From: Chara braunii
Taxonomy: Eukaryota > Streptophyta > Charophyceae > Charales > Characeae
Length of the DNA stretch: 40,981 nt
Assembly: GCA_003427395.1 (NCBI GenBank)
Contig: BFEA01000320.1
Span: 1,448,887 to 1,489,867, forward strand
Direction: 5' to 3'
Shown: positions 1-10,914 of the stretch, piece by piece
Layout of the letters: each line of letters begins with the position of its first letter
Position numbering within the stretch: position 1 is the stretch's first letter
Position numbers and translations under genes: made by a program
Notes under the pieces: model-generated
Told to the model about the DNA's origin: nothing
Seen by the model: the letters and a program-made list of their open reading frames with translations, nothing else
Database searches by the model: none

Positions 1-192
1 AAAAAAACGAGGTCAATATTCCCAAAGAATAGACTAAATTCCTACACACCCACAATACTACAGCCCGTTACTGTATCCGAGCTGTTTACATTACATCCCA
101 AAATACGGCCAAAAGAACAGCAGCACAGAGGTTATACTAGCCTAGAGGACAACAAAAACGAGGTCAACATTTTCCACAGAAATCCCTAGTAA

Positions 193-494
193 TTATAGCC
201 ACAAATATAGATAACACCCAACTTTGTAGACCACCACCCAAAACAACAGGCCTCTCGTCAGTATCAAGGCTGCCCTCTCATCATCACTGTCCAAAGCACT
301 GTAAAGAGCCTTTGTTGCCTAGACGGGTTTCCCACCACGCACCCAATGGATACAACTCTAGTTTGCTCTTTACCAGGTCTCTCTTACCTCCAGGCCAGTA
401 GAGTTCCCACTACCTCTCGTCGCACTCTCACTGTTTCTCGAGGCTCTGCTACTGGTAGTCCCGTGAGTTTCGCCCTAAACCACTTCCACTCCAT
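193..494 (-). CDS. possible two-exon gene or 3' gene fragment, unknown product
   Basis: This is a tentative minus-strand model. The first exon runs from an ATG at 494 to 388 and encodes 35 codons rich in Arg, Val and Glu (it starts MEWKWFRAKL). It ends at an AG|GTAAGAG donor. An 89-nt intron (387-299) ends in CTCTTTACAG, and the frame resumes correctly at 298 with SALDSDDERAALIL, followed by a hydrophobic stretch and a TAA at 195-193. The predicted peptide is about 70 residues with a possible C-terminal membrane segment. Support comes from two good splice sites in matching phase. No family is recognised, and the ATG may be internal to a longer gene whose earlier exons lie upstream, for example the open GC-rich stretch at about 801-643. 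It could equally be chance. Confidence 0.25.
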
Positions 495-1197
495 GACCCT
501 GCTGTCTTGGTTGCACCTTCTGTGCTACCTCAAAGAGAACCCCATTTCAATAGAGTAACCTTAAATCTATGAATCTAACCAACGAGTACAGCTCAGTACA
601 ACACCTAAAAAACTCAAACAAATGCATCTACCCAACAACCATGCCCGGGTGCGGACCCTGAAACTAAAGAGCCCCGCTGTATCCTTGGTGTTGGCGACAG
701 CACTCCCACCGCCCATACCAGCTCTGCCACCACTAGCATAGACGCTACTGCCGTCCTTCATGTCTGCCGCGTCGGAGACTCGCGCCTGCCACTGCAGGCA
801 CGAGCAATGATCTTCTTCCAGACTTGGTCTCGCCAATCAGACTACATGCCAATTCTTCGTCATTTTCTGAGGTAAAGGTTCCATTACTTGAGTAAGGTGG
901 AAGCCGGAGGAGACCGATTGGGGCCCATACCCTGAGTGCAAGGCACTCCCCCTCCAATCAAAGAGCAGGTTAGGGTATGGACAACCGAGGATATGGCGTC
1001 GCCATACCTTCCTCCAATCGGGGAGTTCATCTTTCCGCAATTCGTGGCCACAGGACTCGATGAACCCGCTTCATCGTCAAGTGTCGGCCGGACCCCGGGG
1101 CGCTAGGGCTGTGCTACATTCTATCTCGAATTAGCGCAAACTTAGCGCACCGAAGCGCTACCGGGCGCCTACCGACCTCCCCAGCATGAAGGCGGGC
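495..1197. other. no convincing gene
   Basis: Mixed-composition sequence with no supported gene. A minus-strand stretch at about 801-643 follows a pyrimidine-rich CTGCAG acceptor-like site and reads as an open Gly/Ala/Ser-rich peptide. It could be an exon, but its frame does not join cleanly to the candidate exon at 494-388. Confidence 0.3.
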
Positions 1198-1600
1198 GCC
1201 AGTCCCAAAACCTTTTCGGTTTTGACCGCCCAAAGTTTAGCCGTTTGGTACTACCGGCCCAATGACTTGCATCTGGGGTACTACAGGCCCACGTGCCCCT
1301 CCAACGGCCCTACCGGATCATGAATCTGGCGCATAACAGGGCCAGATCCATGAGAGGCCGGTGGTGGTAACGCTGAAGTATCGAATGAGAACCAGGTAGG
1401 GTATTTTGAAAAAGAAGGGCCCTACCGGCTCATGAATATGGCGCAGAAACAGCGCCAAATTCTTGAACCGGTGAAAACAGATCCAGGGAGATGTGGCCAC
1501 GGCGCGAAGGCGCCTTTCACCCAGGGGAAAGTTGTTTTGGCCGGTAGTACCAAACGGCCGAACTTTGGGAGGCCAAAACCGAAAAGGTTTTCGGGTGGGC
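1198..1600. repeat. foldback (inverted repeat) element
   Basis: Two arms of about 57 bp, at 1204-1260 and 1539-1596, are near-perfect reverse complements. Both carry the AACCTTTTCGGTTTT block and the CCGTTTGGTACTACCGGCC block. Between them lies a direct repeat beginning GGCCCTACCGG at about 1304 and 1419, and smaller hairpins. The arrangement suggests a non-autonomous foldback or MITE-type element. No target-site duplication was identified and no coding capacity is evident. Confidence 0.6.
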
Positions 1601-1619
1601 TCTTTCTACCAGTTATCCC

Positions 1620-1707
1620 GTTTTTGAAGTTTTTCTCGGGATGAAGCCTGTGCAGGCCCAATTTGAAAGAGTTTTTGAAGTTTTTCTCGGGATGAAGCCT
1701 GTGCAGG
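1620..1707. repeat. 51-bp tandem repeat, about 1.7 copies
   Basis: The segment GTTTTTGAAGTTTTTCTCGG followed by GATGAAGCCTGTGCAGG occurs at 1620 and again at 1671, a 51-bp period. The second copy breaks off after CAGG at 1707. Confidence 0.7.
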
Positions 1708-1767
1708 AGCCCCCCGAAATGCATGGGTCTATGAAACGCAGGGGACGCTCGTCTTGATGGCCGATGA

Positions 1768-1878
1768 CTACCGTCTTCCCCCGAACACAACGCACCCTCA
1801 TTTTGACCGTATCGGGCCGGAAACATGCCTTGCATACGTTCATTTTCAGGGTGCGTTATGTTCGGGGGAAGACGGTAG
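1768..1878. repeat. 31-bp inverted repeat hairpin
   Basis: The arm at 1768-1798 (CTACCGTCTTCCCCCGAACA...) and the arm at 1848-1878 (...TGTTCGGGGGAAGACGGTAG, with one substitution) are reverse complements over 31 bp with one mismatch, separated by 49 bp. It could be a tiny MITE or a transcribed hairpin; nothing separates the two here. Confidence 0.7.
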
Positions 1879-3060
1879 CTGATCGATCATCGATGGAAGC
1901 GCTCGTAACTCCCGAGGCTGTTTCAGATTTATCATTCCACGATTCAGGCTCCTGATTCTTCTAAACTTCGCTTCGCTTTGTGCACGATTACAAGTAAATA
2001 ACCGACTTGCAACGGGCCTCGCTCCGAGTCCGCTATTTCAGCAAATGTGCAAAATTGAGAATGAATCTTCCGCTAGAACATGGAACGATACGCCACCATA
2101 TCTTTGCTCTTTTGTGCATTCGCTTGACCTTTCGACTTCAACCCAAACATAGACTAAGCCGTGCATTTCACTGTTATTCAGAGAATCATTCCCGCAAGGC
2201 GGTAAGAACGTGATCGCTACATTTCTTGACCGTAGTTCGCTAAATGCATCGCCACCATCCTGACCGTTTGTTAAGCTTAATGCATGGCAACCAGTTGGTA
2301 GCGGCGCATAAATAATACGACGAAAGTGGGACACAAAGCAGACATGATCGGAACAGGATAATAGAAAAGTAATTCCTTGGTATAACGTACAACATAGCCC
2401 AAAGGGAACTCAAGACCGTTCATACTGCCTCCTCCTGCCTGCGCCTTCACGCCGACAGCTATCGATGGCATAGCGAAGAGTTTTGAACGAGATTGTGGTA
2501 AAGAGATGCAATAGACACGGAGCTAAATCAAAAGGGACAAAGAATGACATCACATATGCGAATGCATGAGATCATGGGCACTGCTCATGATCGGAATTCC
2601 ACGGCTGGAATTTATCCGACTTCAATGTGAGCATTCGAACAGTTAAATACGTATCACGCACCTGAGCATCTTCACGTCCAGATACATTTGAATGGGCAAA
2701 CCTTCGAATTCATTTACCACGGAGCCGAGTGATGGATAGACAACCAGGAAAATTTGCCACGACGGTGACCGGTCCCCACCCATGTCTGCGGATCGGTCAA
2801 TTTAGAGCTCGACCCCTGGTAAAGCGAATACAGCCGACCGTTGATCCCAGGGCCTTCTCTTCATCCGCACAGTTCATCTAAATGGGCCTTGCAGCAATTG
2901 CTAGGCCGGACGCACCTATCAAAAATATTTACTCTCGAGAATAACGACTCAGAAACATGATGTCCATATCTACCTTCACTTCGTTATCCGCTCCTTGGTT
3001 ACAGAGGACATCTTCCCTCTATCCCCACAGCGCCCCACTAAAACTCGTTACAGAGCGCTT
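1879..3060. other. unique non-coding sequence, no gene seen
   Basis: No open frame here has splice sites, codon structure or recognisable residues. Short frames are present on both strands but look like chance. No repeat was noticed apart from short simple runs. Confidence 0.4.
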
Positions 3061-3374
3061 TTTTTTTCTCTTTTTTTAATTTTTTGGGGGATCGGACATT
3101 GAACTGATCAGAACAGATACTAAACAGCGTATCTTTTTTTTTTTTTTTTTTTTTAAAGCTATGTTCTTCTCTCAATTTCACCTCACACTACCTACCTACC
3201 ACTACTCTAATTGTAGGCATACGGGTACAGAGCGTATCTTCCCTATACCCTCACATTAAAAAGAAGAGAGAAAAAAAACGTTTCGCAAATTCACACGCGC
3301 TCGGACGCAAACACACTCAAACAAGCCCACGCCTGCATGCGCGCCGGGGCACGCGCACACACACACACACACAT
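3061..3374. repeat. poly-T runs and (CA)n microsatellite
   Basis: Poly-T tracts lie at about 3060-3083 and 3134-3154, and an alternating CA run at about 3352-3374. This is simple-sequence DNA next to the small transposon copy that follows. Confidence 0.8.
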
Positions 3375-3412
3375 GAGACAGCTAACGAAAAGACAGCCAA
3401 TACACGTAACAT

Positions 3413-3688
3413 CTACGTCACCGGAGTGGCCCGGGACCACTTGCCCGCAATGCCCGGACGGACTAAAAATGAATTAAAAACATAAATAAAAAATAAAGAT
3501 TTTTTTTTTTCGTTAACAAAGAAGGCAAGGAATTCGGTGTGACCCTGAAGCAAAAGTTGTTCACTCCATTTTTCTGCACAACGTGTTTGTTTTACCTTTT
3601 TTTTTTTTTTTTTGGGAAAAGGACCTTCCCTGGCCCTTGCCTGGCCGGGCTGCCCGGGCAATCCGGGCCGCCTGGTTGGTAACGCCGC
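3413..3688 (-). mobile_element. GC-ended small transposon (MITE-like), old copy
   Basis: On the minus strand this segment starts GTTACCAACCAGGCGGCCC, has a GC-rich block ending near GGTCC followed by an A-rich tract, and ends GGGCAAGTGG..CGGGCCACTCCGG. It is the same family as the copies at 12,318, 12,995 and 28,142, which have CTAGRCTACCAG-type inverted termini and 8-bp duplications. Here the termini are more diverged (CTACGTCACC against GGTAACGCCG) and no target duplication is visible, so this is probably an older insertion. Confidence 0.6.
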
Positions 3689-4926
3689 GCAGCATATATG
3701 CGTTCACTATTACACCATCCCGGCGATGTTCCTGTCCCCATCGGGTTTATCAACAGCCTGTGCATTAAAGATATGGCTTTCTGGGTCTTGCCTTTTACTC
3801 TTCGGCATTTTCCATTACCTTTCGAATGCCTATTTACGCTCAGGGATCGCCTTCTTTTTTTTCTTCACCCTGCTCTATCTCGCTCTCAGATGTGTATCTC
3901 ATGTCGTTTACGCTGCTTTCCGTCTGCCTTCCGTCTCTAATCCTTACCCATGAATTTTTCTCTCATTCACCGAGTCCGTCACTATGTGAGCCGTTCCGAT
4001 CCACGTGCATGTAATCAGCCAGGTCCGTCGGTCGTCCCAGTTGTGTCCGGTCCCACTGATCACCTTCCCAGTACCAAAAGCATCCCCCGCTGTATCCTCC
4101 TCCCCCTTAAACCCTCTGCTATCCGGAGTCCAGAAAAAAACCACGTGCATAGCTCCGACAAGGTAAACCCAATGAGGGGGTTGAGACAGGCAACCGCTCG
4201 GAGAACCTATTCACCGATCCTTCTTTTAATCAAAGCAGGTTGTCGGCACGACTCGGCAGAATCCTTTACCGACAAGCAACCGAGCACGAAGCGGACACCA
4301 AGCACCGCGCATATGCATACCGATGGTAACCATTGCAGGGCACCGTGTTTCATAGCTGCGAAGAGACAGATTCTGGTCCCTTTTTTTTTCTTTTTTCTAA
4401 AAAAGATTCTGCTCCTTTTCGTGTGTGTCCTTTTGTTTTCTGAGATCAAACAATCCTACAGTGACCTACAAGGATAAGTAAGAATCCTGACCGTTGTTTT
4501 TTTTCCCTCGAGATTGACGACGGTGAACCTGAAGCCCACCTTCCTCACGGAAAGGCGGGCTTTCGTGATTTGACGGTCTAGTCAAACGATCTGGCGTCTT
4601 CCCCGACTACCCGCACTCAAATTCTGAGCGTACCTGCCAACGTATTCACCCTTAATTATAACCAGATTCAGTCGACGAAGTCATTGTCTGAGTATTCCCA
4701 GCACAAATGGCAAGCCGTCAAAACCGACGGCACTATCAACAAAGAGCGATTATCCTCGCAATGGGTGTTACCTCCGACACCCTAAAACAATGATACTGAC
4801 TGTTTCTGCACTCAACCTATAGCAACGACTTAACGAACCGGTAACGGCGGTAAGTCAATTTGACAAATAGATAAGCAAATTCCATGAACAGAGCTCATCG
4901 TCATCCACATCAAAACTCTTGCATAT

Positions 4927-4927
<1 letters not shown>
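3689..4927. other. no gene seen
   Basis: The 175-codon plus-strand frame at 3950-4477 crosses poly-T and has no recognisable motif. Its minus-strand counterparts are Lys-rich products of the same homopolymers. No gene is supported in this stretch. Confidence 0.4.

Positions 4928-4983
<56 letters not shown>
4928..4983. repeat. compound (CA)n(GA)n microsatellite
   Basis: About 15 CA units run straight into about 12 GA units. This gives spurious Cys/Val, Leu/Ser and Arg/Glu frames on the two strands. Confidence 0.95.
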
Positions 4984-4988
<5 letters not shown>

Positions 4989-5217
4989 GAAACCAAGCAC
5001 GCAAAAGATATCCTGACCGCGAGTTGACAATAAAATCGGAGCCACTGAAAAACGGGGAAAACACCCGCCAGAGTGCTGCGAAACATCTAGTCAAGACGGC
5101 TCGACGTGAACACACCGTCCCGGTCTCCTCGGATGCTGTCGAAATAAAGACCTTAATAACTGATTATCCCTAGGACCCTAGCGACATTGACAACCTACTG
5201 TTGACCATGAACTGCCG

Positions 5218-5800
5218 TTGACCCTTAACTACGATGTTTTGGTCATCTCGTGACGACTTTGTGTTCTTTTGGGCGATCACATGACTCGAAGAGTTTCTAT
5301 CGGGATTATAATTTATAAGTGCATCTAACAGCGGTCGTGCTCAATTCCCACAAGCAACTTGATAACTTTTTAAAGCCGACTTCGACTTCATACTTAATCG
5401 ATTCCTGAAATTGCATTTAACAGCGCTCGTGGTCAATTCCTCCAACGGCCTTGATAATGAATTAATTCCTAAGAACGAGTGCAGCAGCCACAATTCTTGA
5501 ACAAACCTCCTTGACTAGACTGACGCCCGCCTGAATGAAAAAAGGCCGCGGCCAGCAGTTGACCGATAACTACGATTTCTTGGTCACGTCGAGACTCGTG
5601 ACGAGTTTATGTTCTTTTGGGTGATCACATCACTCAAATTTTTTTTTATCGGGATTATAATATAAGTACATCTAACAATAGCCGTGGTAACTCCCACGAG
5701 GACGTCAGTAATTGCTGCAACGAGTACAATAGTCGCACCACTTGTCGAACAAACCCCTCTAGCTGGACTGACGGAATCTGACGCCTGCTTGAATGAACAG
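5218..5800. repeat. 341-bp tandem duplication, diverged
   Basis: The block starting TTGACCCTTAACTACGAT at 5218 recurs as TTGACCGATAACTACGAT at 5559. Shared blocks include GTGTTCTTTTGGGCGATCAC and TATCGGGATTATAAT, then a CTGACGCCYGC..TTGAATGAA block. The second copy is shorter and runs directly into the coiled-coil remnant that follows. Confidence 0.7.
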
Positions 5801-5829
5801 AGGGTGCGGTTATATAATAAGGTGGTAAT

Positions 5830-5983
5830 TATGCTTTCAAAAGCAAAACGAAAAAGAAGAACTAGCAGAGCGACTGCAATACACGCAGAAAGAAATTAAC
5901 GACGAAACGTAACGGAGAGAAACGGAACGTAAACGGAAGCGACTGCAATACACGCAGAAAGAAATTAACGAATGTTGACAAGG
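5830..5983 (+). pseudogene. coiled-coil coding remnant with 69-bp direct repeat
   Basis: A 33-bp identical block sits at 5870-5902 and 5939-5971, spaced 69 bp apart, a multiple of three. In one plus-strand frame it reads ERLQYTQKEIN in both copies, with Glu/Lys/Arg-rich surroundings and in-frame stops after each copy. The charged heptad-like pattern resembles a coiled coil, such as is common in plant retroelement gag or structural proteins, but no family can be assigned. It is listed as a decayed fragment. Confidence 0.3.
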
Positions 5984-6282
5984 TTTTTCGATGCGGATAA
6001 ATTCAATTCGCCATAACGATGCCAAGAACAGAGATTCAGGTTTAGTCATAATTGCAAAACTGAAGGACTGTCAGAAAACGATAAGAATTGGGAGTCAAAG
6101 AATGGACCTGTTTACTGAAGATTGAGGGCAAGAGAGACAGCAAGAGTCTGAAGTGAAAGGCAATACACCCATGAGGAGGCTGATGTGAAAGCCAGCACAC
6201 CCATGAACTGTTGAGATACATCCCTGTGCTCGAGTCCGAATGGAAGAGAGATGATTGCAAGCTCTGAATTACCTGGGGCTGG

Positions 6283-9200
6283 TCAAATCGAAGGTAATAT
6301 ATCAACCCCATCGCCCTTATAGAAAAGGAAAGGAAGGAAAAGGAAGAAGAAGAGAGGGGGACGGAAGCCCGTCATCTTCACCACAGAAAGCGGATTTGTA
6401 GTTAAGACTTCATCAGATGGTAGAGCGTGTTGAGAATGGCCATTTAAACGATATAAGCATATGACGATGTAAACATCTGAAGGCTTTAACAGAAGGCACT
6501 AGAGATAACTAAACTATATTGATTAGACGTGAGCTTAACGATAACAGACACCGTTTTGGGGCATATACTTACCTTCTGAGAAGACACAGGATTTCCAGCA
6601 CTCTCGGAGGCGTAAGCGTCTCCTCCACTCGCGGCCATCTTCACTGGGACATCGACGGGCGGGCAAGCGTCAATCGGCTTCCTGAGCTCGGCGCCGGTGA
6701 CGGGTGCTGATGTCACGCCGATCTTACGGCCATCTCCCTCTTGCCCACCCCCCCCAATTCGATCGAAGTCGAACGTGCGATCCACGTTCGACGCAATCGG
6801 CAGCAGCGGAGTAAATTCGCCCCTCCTTGACCCCATCAGACCTGGCCCTTCTCGCTGCTTCGTCGCCGCCTCCTCCTCTTCCCCTTGCCGCTCCTGCTTC
6901 GCCTCCGCCTGCTCATCCCCCCTGCTATCCTCCTTCAGACCCGCTCCGCCCGTAGCCCCCCCACCCGACGTCGTCGACTTGCTCCGCCTGTCCCCGCTCT
7001 CTTCCTCCACCCGGTTGACATGCCGGTCTCCAGCCCCCGCTTGACTGCCACTGCGCTGCCTTTCCGAGACCGGCTTGACACAATCCCCCTCCCGAGTCCA
7101 TGCCAGTTGACTGCCTCTGCCTTGCTCTCGCGAAGCCGGTTTGGCGAAGTCTCCATCGCCAGCCCCCGCTTGACTGCCGCCAACTTGCTCATCCCAAACC
7201 CAAAGCAGTTTCCCACGATCCCCATCCCCTGAACCTGCTTGACCATGGCTGCGCCGCTCTTGTGAAACCGGTCTGCCACCTTCATCGGCTCTCGGGAGTG
7301 ACGCCTGAGTCTCCCGGGTGTTGTCAGCAGCCCGCGAAGGATGGTCGACTCCACCCTCGCTCTCTCCCCTCGTTGCCGCCGCCAATCTCATCATCCCCCC
7401 CTTGGGGCTATCTACAAGGTTAGTCATCAGGGGCGATGCGTGGGTAAATCGCTGCGCTTCGCCCTGATGGTCGAGAGAGAGTGCTGGCTGCCACCATTGC
7501 CAACGGCAGACATTTTTCGGGCTGGGTGGGATAACCTGATCTTGTCGAAAGGGAGGAGGAGGACAGGATTTCTCGGGAAAGGCGTGAGTGGTGGTCAGAG
7601 GCAACCGATCAGTGCCACTCGCTGGGAGAACAGAATGGTGCAGAGATGTGTCCTTGGCACCCGTACGATCGGCCGTGAGAAAGGTGGGAGGGTTAGAAAG
7701 ATCCCGATGCATCGACGCGTGGGAGAGTGAAAGAGCAGAAGGTGAAGGCGCAGAAGGTGAAGGTGCAGAAGGTGAAGGCGCAGAAGGTGAAGGCGCAGAA
7801 GGTGAAGGCGCAAAAGGTTTTGAGACAAGACAAGGGGTTGGAGGACAGCGGTTGACTAGCGTGCCCGTGCCAGGGTGCTGAATTGACAGCGCAGGTCGCA
7901 CCACGTGGGGACGCATGTCATGATCTCCTCCTCGCTGACGTCCGCGGCAGCGCTCGTCCGTATGCTGGGATATGCCCGAGAAGAGATTGCTCGGTCCAGC
8001 GGCTGCAGGAAGTGGACAGGGCGAACTGGTCGTCGGCGAAGGACCAACGCCTAACCCCTGGTGCGCTATCTCCTTTCCTGCCCACCCTCTCCAGCGGCGC
8101 TCGTCCGTTATCTGGGCCTGGGGTATTCCCGTGAAGACCTTCCTCGGCCCGCCTGCATTAGGAAATGCCCTGTAATCATGTGCTTCCGTGTCCCGATTCA
8201 ACAGCGATGTTGACGGGACCGGGACCATCGAGGGTGACGGTCTGGCGGCTTGACCGGCAAACGGACCAGCACCTGCCAGGACTTCGTCCATGGCCCTCAT
8301 CGTCATTGGCGATGGCAGAGGCAAAAAGAAAGGCCGCTCCCGACTTACGGCCCGATCGTCAGTAGCAGTCATCAGCGGCTCGCGAAACTCTTGCTTGCCT
8401 GTCTGCAGCCAAGGACGACTCCAATCCTTGGGAGACAGATCGGTGGTCGTGGGGAAGCTCTCGCCGACATCTTCCCTGGGTTCCAGGAAATCAGCCGCCG
8501 GATTCCTCTGTTGCTGCAGCAAATGCTGCGGCTCTTGGCGTTCACCGGCGGGAAGGAACCCGAAGGCACTAGCTGCTCCAGATAGCTGACTGCCAAAGCT
8601 CAGCTCACGGTGGCCTTCGTGGGAGGGCGAGAGCAGAGACAAAGGCTGACGGAAATGCAAGTCCGACTGCCCGGGCGCCCAACTTCCCTGCGGCTGCATG
8701 TCCGAGGGCATGATTGGTCGAGGCTGTTGGCTTTGGCGGTGAAAGGCTGAGCCTCGGCGAATGTTCCTTCGACAGTCGGAGGAACGCGTAGGAAAAGCGG
8801 AACAAACTGAGAAAGCGGGGGTAATCGCAGAGGGAGATGGGTGGGCAAGCTGAGACGAAAGAGAGAAGTCCCTCTGGAGATGATCGGCAGAGAAGGCAGG
8901 GAGTGAAGAAATGGGGGCATCGTCAGGGACTGGAGTCCGCTGCCGATGCCCAGTTAGCGGGAAGCCACGCCCAAGAATATCTGTAGAGAAGGTAGGAAGG
9001 ATAGGAGAGGGAGGGACATCAACACCCTCCCCTAGACAACCAGCGGCAACACCACCAACAGCCAAGGCCGTACCAGCCAATGCATTCGGAGGAACACCAG
9101 CAACGGCACCACCAGCGTTGGACGACGAAATCCAGATATGCTCGGCTCTTGCAGCTGGAGGTAGTCGCTGCCCAGTGGCTGCATTCGTCGGGTAATCAGT

Positions 9201-9560
9201 GGGAGCGAAAGGCAGCACTCGCTCCATGCTCGTCGGCGAGAGTTCAAGTCCGCCCTGGGATCGGTGGCGAATTGCCTCCCTTCCTTGGCAGATGGAAAAC
9301 TCCATGCCGCTGGTAGCCTGCCTCCAGCTGCTCGATACCTCCTCCCTGGGCCCCTCCTCTCCTCGGTGCATATCCCATTGCGACTCCGGAGGGGACGTCC
9401 CTGTAAACAGGGTCAAGCCGAGACTCACGCCGCGTGGCCGTTTCTTCCCGCCGCCATCGCCGGATGTGAACGATGACGTCCTCTTGGAGGGGGGAATGGC
9501 AGCAGCACGCCGCCCAGGAGCTCCGCTCCATCTGTTCGCCCATAGCCCCCGGGAGTCCAT
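6283..9560 (-). CDS. large disordered Ser/Pro/Gly/Arg-rich protein, unknown function
   Basis: A minus-strand frame stays open for more than 1,000 codons. The first ATG is at 9560 in a favourable context (ACGATGG); the GTG at 9566 is not a likely eukaryotic start. The main exon runs to 6573 (996 codons, phase 0) and ends CAGAAG|GTAAGTATAT, a textbook donor. Without splicing the frame would end at 6486. The best acceptor (40-nt pyrimidine tract, then CTATAAG|GGCG) puts the next exon at 6315, with a TGA ten codons later at 6285-6283. The protein has no domain I recognise: a basic N-terminus, a long Ser/Pro-rich middle, five tandem APSPS units near residue 584, and imperfect charged repeats containing QAGAGDGD around residues 755-850, then Glu/Arg-rich sequence. 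The exon is visibly GC-rich compared with its flanks. Function unknown; possibly a nuclear or scaffold-type disordered protein, but that is a guess. Confidence 0.65.
6316..6572 (-). other. candidate phase-0 intron of the large gene
   Basis: The donor AAG|GTAAGT at 6573/6572 is near consensus. The acceptor CTATAAG at 6318-6316 follows about 40 nt of uninterrupted pyrimidine (CTCTTCTTCTTCC...). The exon after it could instead be a 43-nt micro-exon (6315-6273), because CCCCAG|GTAATT follows. That exon is open only in a different frame from the phase of the upstream donor. The donor is strong; the choice of acceptor is uncertain. Confidence 0.5.
7735..7820 (-). repeat. 15-bp in-frame minisatellite coding APSPS
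   Basis: Five near-identical 15-bp units (plus strand GCAGAAGGTGAAGGC) run from 7735 to 7809, followed by a decayed sixth. On the coding strand each unit adds Ala-Pro-Ser-Pro-Ser. Because the period is a multiple of three, copy-number change would keep the reading frame. Confidence 0.9.
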
Positions 9561-10756
9561 CGTCACGACGTCAACTCTTCTACAACAGCGACCGCCTACC
9601 CAGCTATGAACTGGCTGAGAATTTGATTGCCCACTGGAATTGGGATTACTAATCTACTGCCTACTAGAAAGCTTGAGAGGGTTAGTGTCCACTGTCCAAT
9701 CCAGGCAATTGCAGAGGCAGAAGGTTGATCGGTCTATCACTAATCTAGCCTATCACCTACGTTGGCACAGGGACAGCCGCTCGCGATAAGCCATTCTTTT
9801 GTTAGCAAAAAAAAACTAAAACAAATAACGCCGGGTTCTACCTCACGTCGGTCAGCGCCAAGTATGTCTTTGAGGCAGCCTGTCAAGCACTGCGTCAGTT
9901 ACTCTTGTCACTCCTGGCCCCGACTCCCGTCCTCTCCTTCAATCAATCGCCATGGCTGCCATAACCAATCGCTCGATGACCTTCGATCCCATCACCTCTG
10001 CCCAGCCATCCCTCACACCTTGCATTCCCCACCATCCGGCATGCGACTTACTACTGACAGCTCGACTTGCATGCGTGCGTGCTCTATCTACACCCGACCA
10101 GACACCCCAAAGCACTTCGTCCCCGCCACGGACTTGCCTCCATCATAACGAGAAACGGCGCTGGCACTCGTTGGATGCAGAGAGCTTCCGTCCGAGACGA
10201 GTCCCTCCGGCGTAGCGCGACACTTTCTACGGGCGAGTCGCTGTTACGATCTTACCGAGGGTGTCACTGAGGAATACGTCCGCGCATACCACCCTCGCTG
10301 CTTCGGAGATCACAAAAAAACAAAAATCGCGCGGAGATGTGCAGCAACTACCTCTTCGTCAGCGGCGGGAACTACACTCACAGCGAGAAATAACACAGCC
10401 AACACGAGCCAGCTTGGTCTTCGAGTCCCCGCCAACGTATCTGCCGTCGGGAACTAGGCGTGGAGGCGTGGATCTGTTTCAGGCGCCAAACCACCAGCCA
10501 AGAAGATCCAGCTTGGTAAAAAACAACAACAACAACAAAAAAAAGGAAGAGCCTGCTTGGTCTTCGAATTGCTTGCTTTCCTTTTCTTTGACCGGATTCG
10601 AGCTCCCGAAGCGTCGCCTGTGTATTTCGTTCATCACCACGCAAGTTGCACCTCATCTCCCTGCGTTGTCCGGAGCACTGCCGCAACGTAGTTTATCGCC
10701 GGTGTTTTTGCTGAGCTGAGGTAGTCTTCCTGCGCTCTCCACTTTGCCCCGCTTCG
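9561..10756. promoter_or_regulatory. upstream region of the large gene, with possible 5' UTR intron
   Basis: This flank should hold the promoter and 5' leader of the minus-strand gene. A possible leader intron runs from a GTAGGTGA donor at 9760 to AAATTCTCAG at 9615 (146 nt), with TTAGTAAT as a possible branch site. In frame with the ATG there is a TAG upstream at about 9655, so coding probably does not extend past it. No clear TATA element was identified. The plus-strand ATG at 9952 has a strong Kozak context but its 87-codon product looks random. Confidence 0.3.
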
Positions 10757-10782
10757 CCCCACTTCGCCCGAACGAAGTGGAG
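10757..10782. repeat. small perfect hairpin
   Basis: CCACTTCG, about 6 nt of loop, then CGAAGTGG. It is an 8-bp perfect stem within a run of CTTCGCCC-type repeats. It may be only local repetition. Confidence 0.4.
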
Positions 10783-10914
10783 CCGTTGGTTGTCCCGCGT
10801 TCGCTAACAGTCCTGTGCCGCGTGCACACAGCTCCGTCCCCATCAGGCCGCACGGTCCGCGGCAGTCTTCCTCCGAGAGGACTCGGCCGACGTCCCATCC
10901 GGTAAAACTACCGG

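Noticed and set aside
3950-4477. 175-codon plus-strand frame
   Set aside because: Crosses a poly-T tract, has no motif, and no splice or start context stands out.
6697-9609. Many plus-strand frames of 60-136 codons across the large minus-strand gene
   Set aside because: They are short, mutually overlapping shadows in GC-rich DNA. The minus strand holds one continuous frame with a good donor.
9952-10215. Plus-strand ATG in a strong Kozak context (GCCATGGC)
   Set aside because: The 87-codon product is compositionally random and no splice sites or second exon were found; probably chance upstream of the minus-strand gene.
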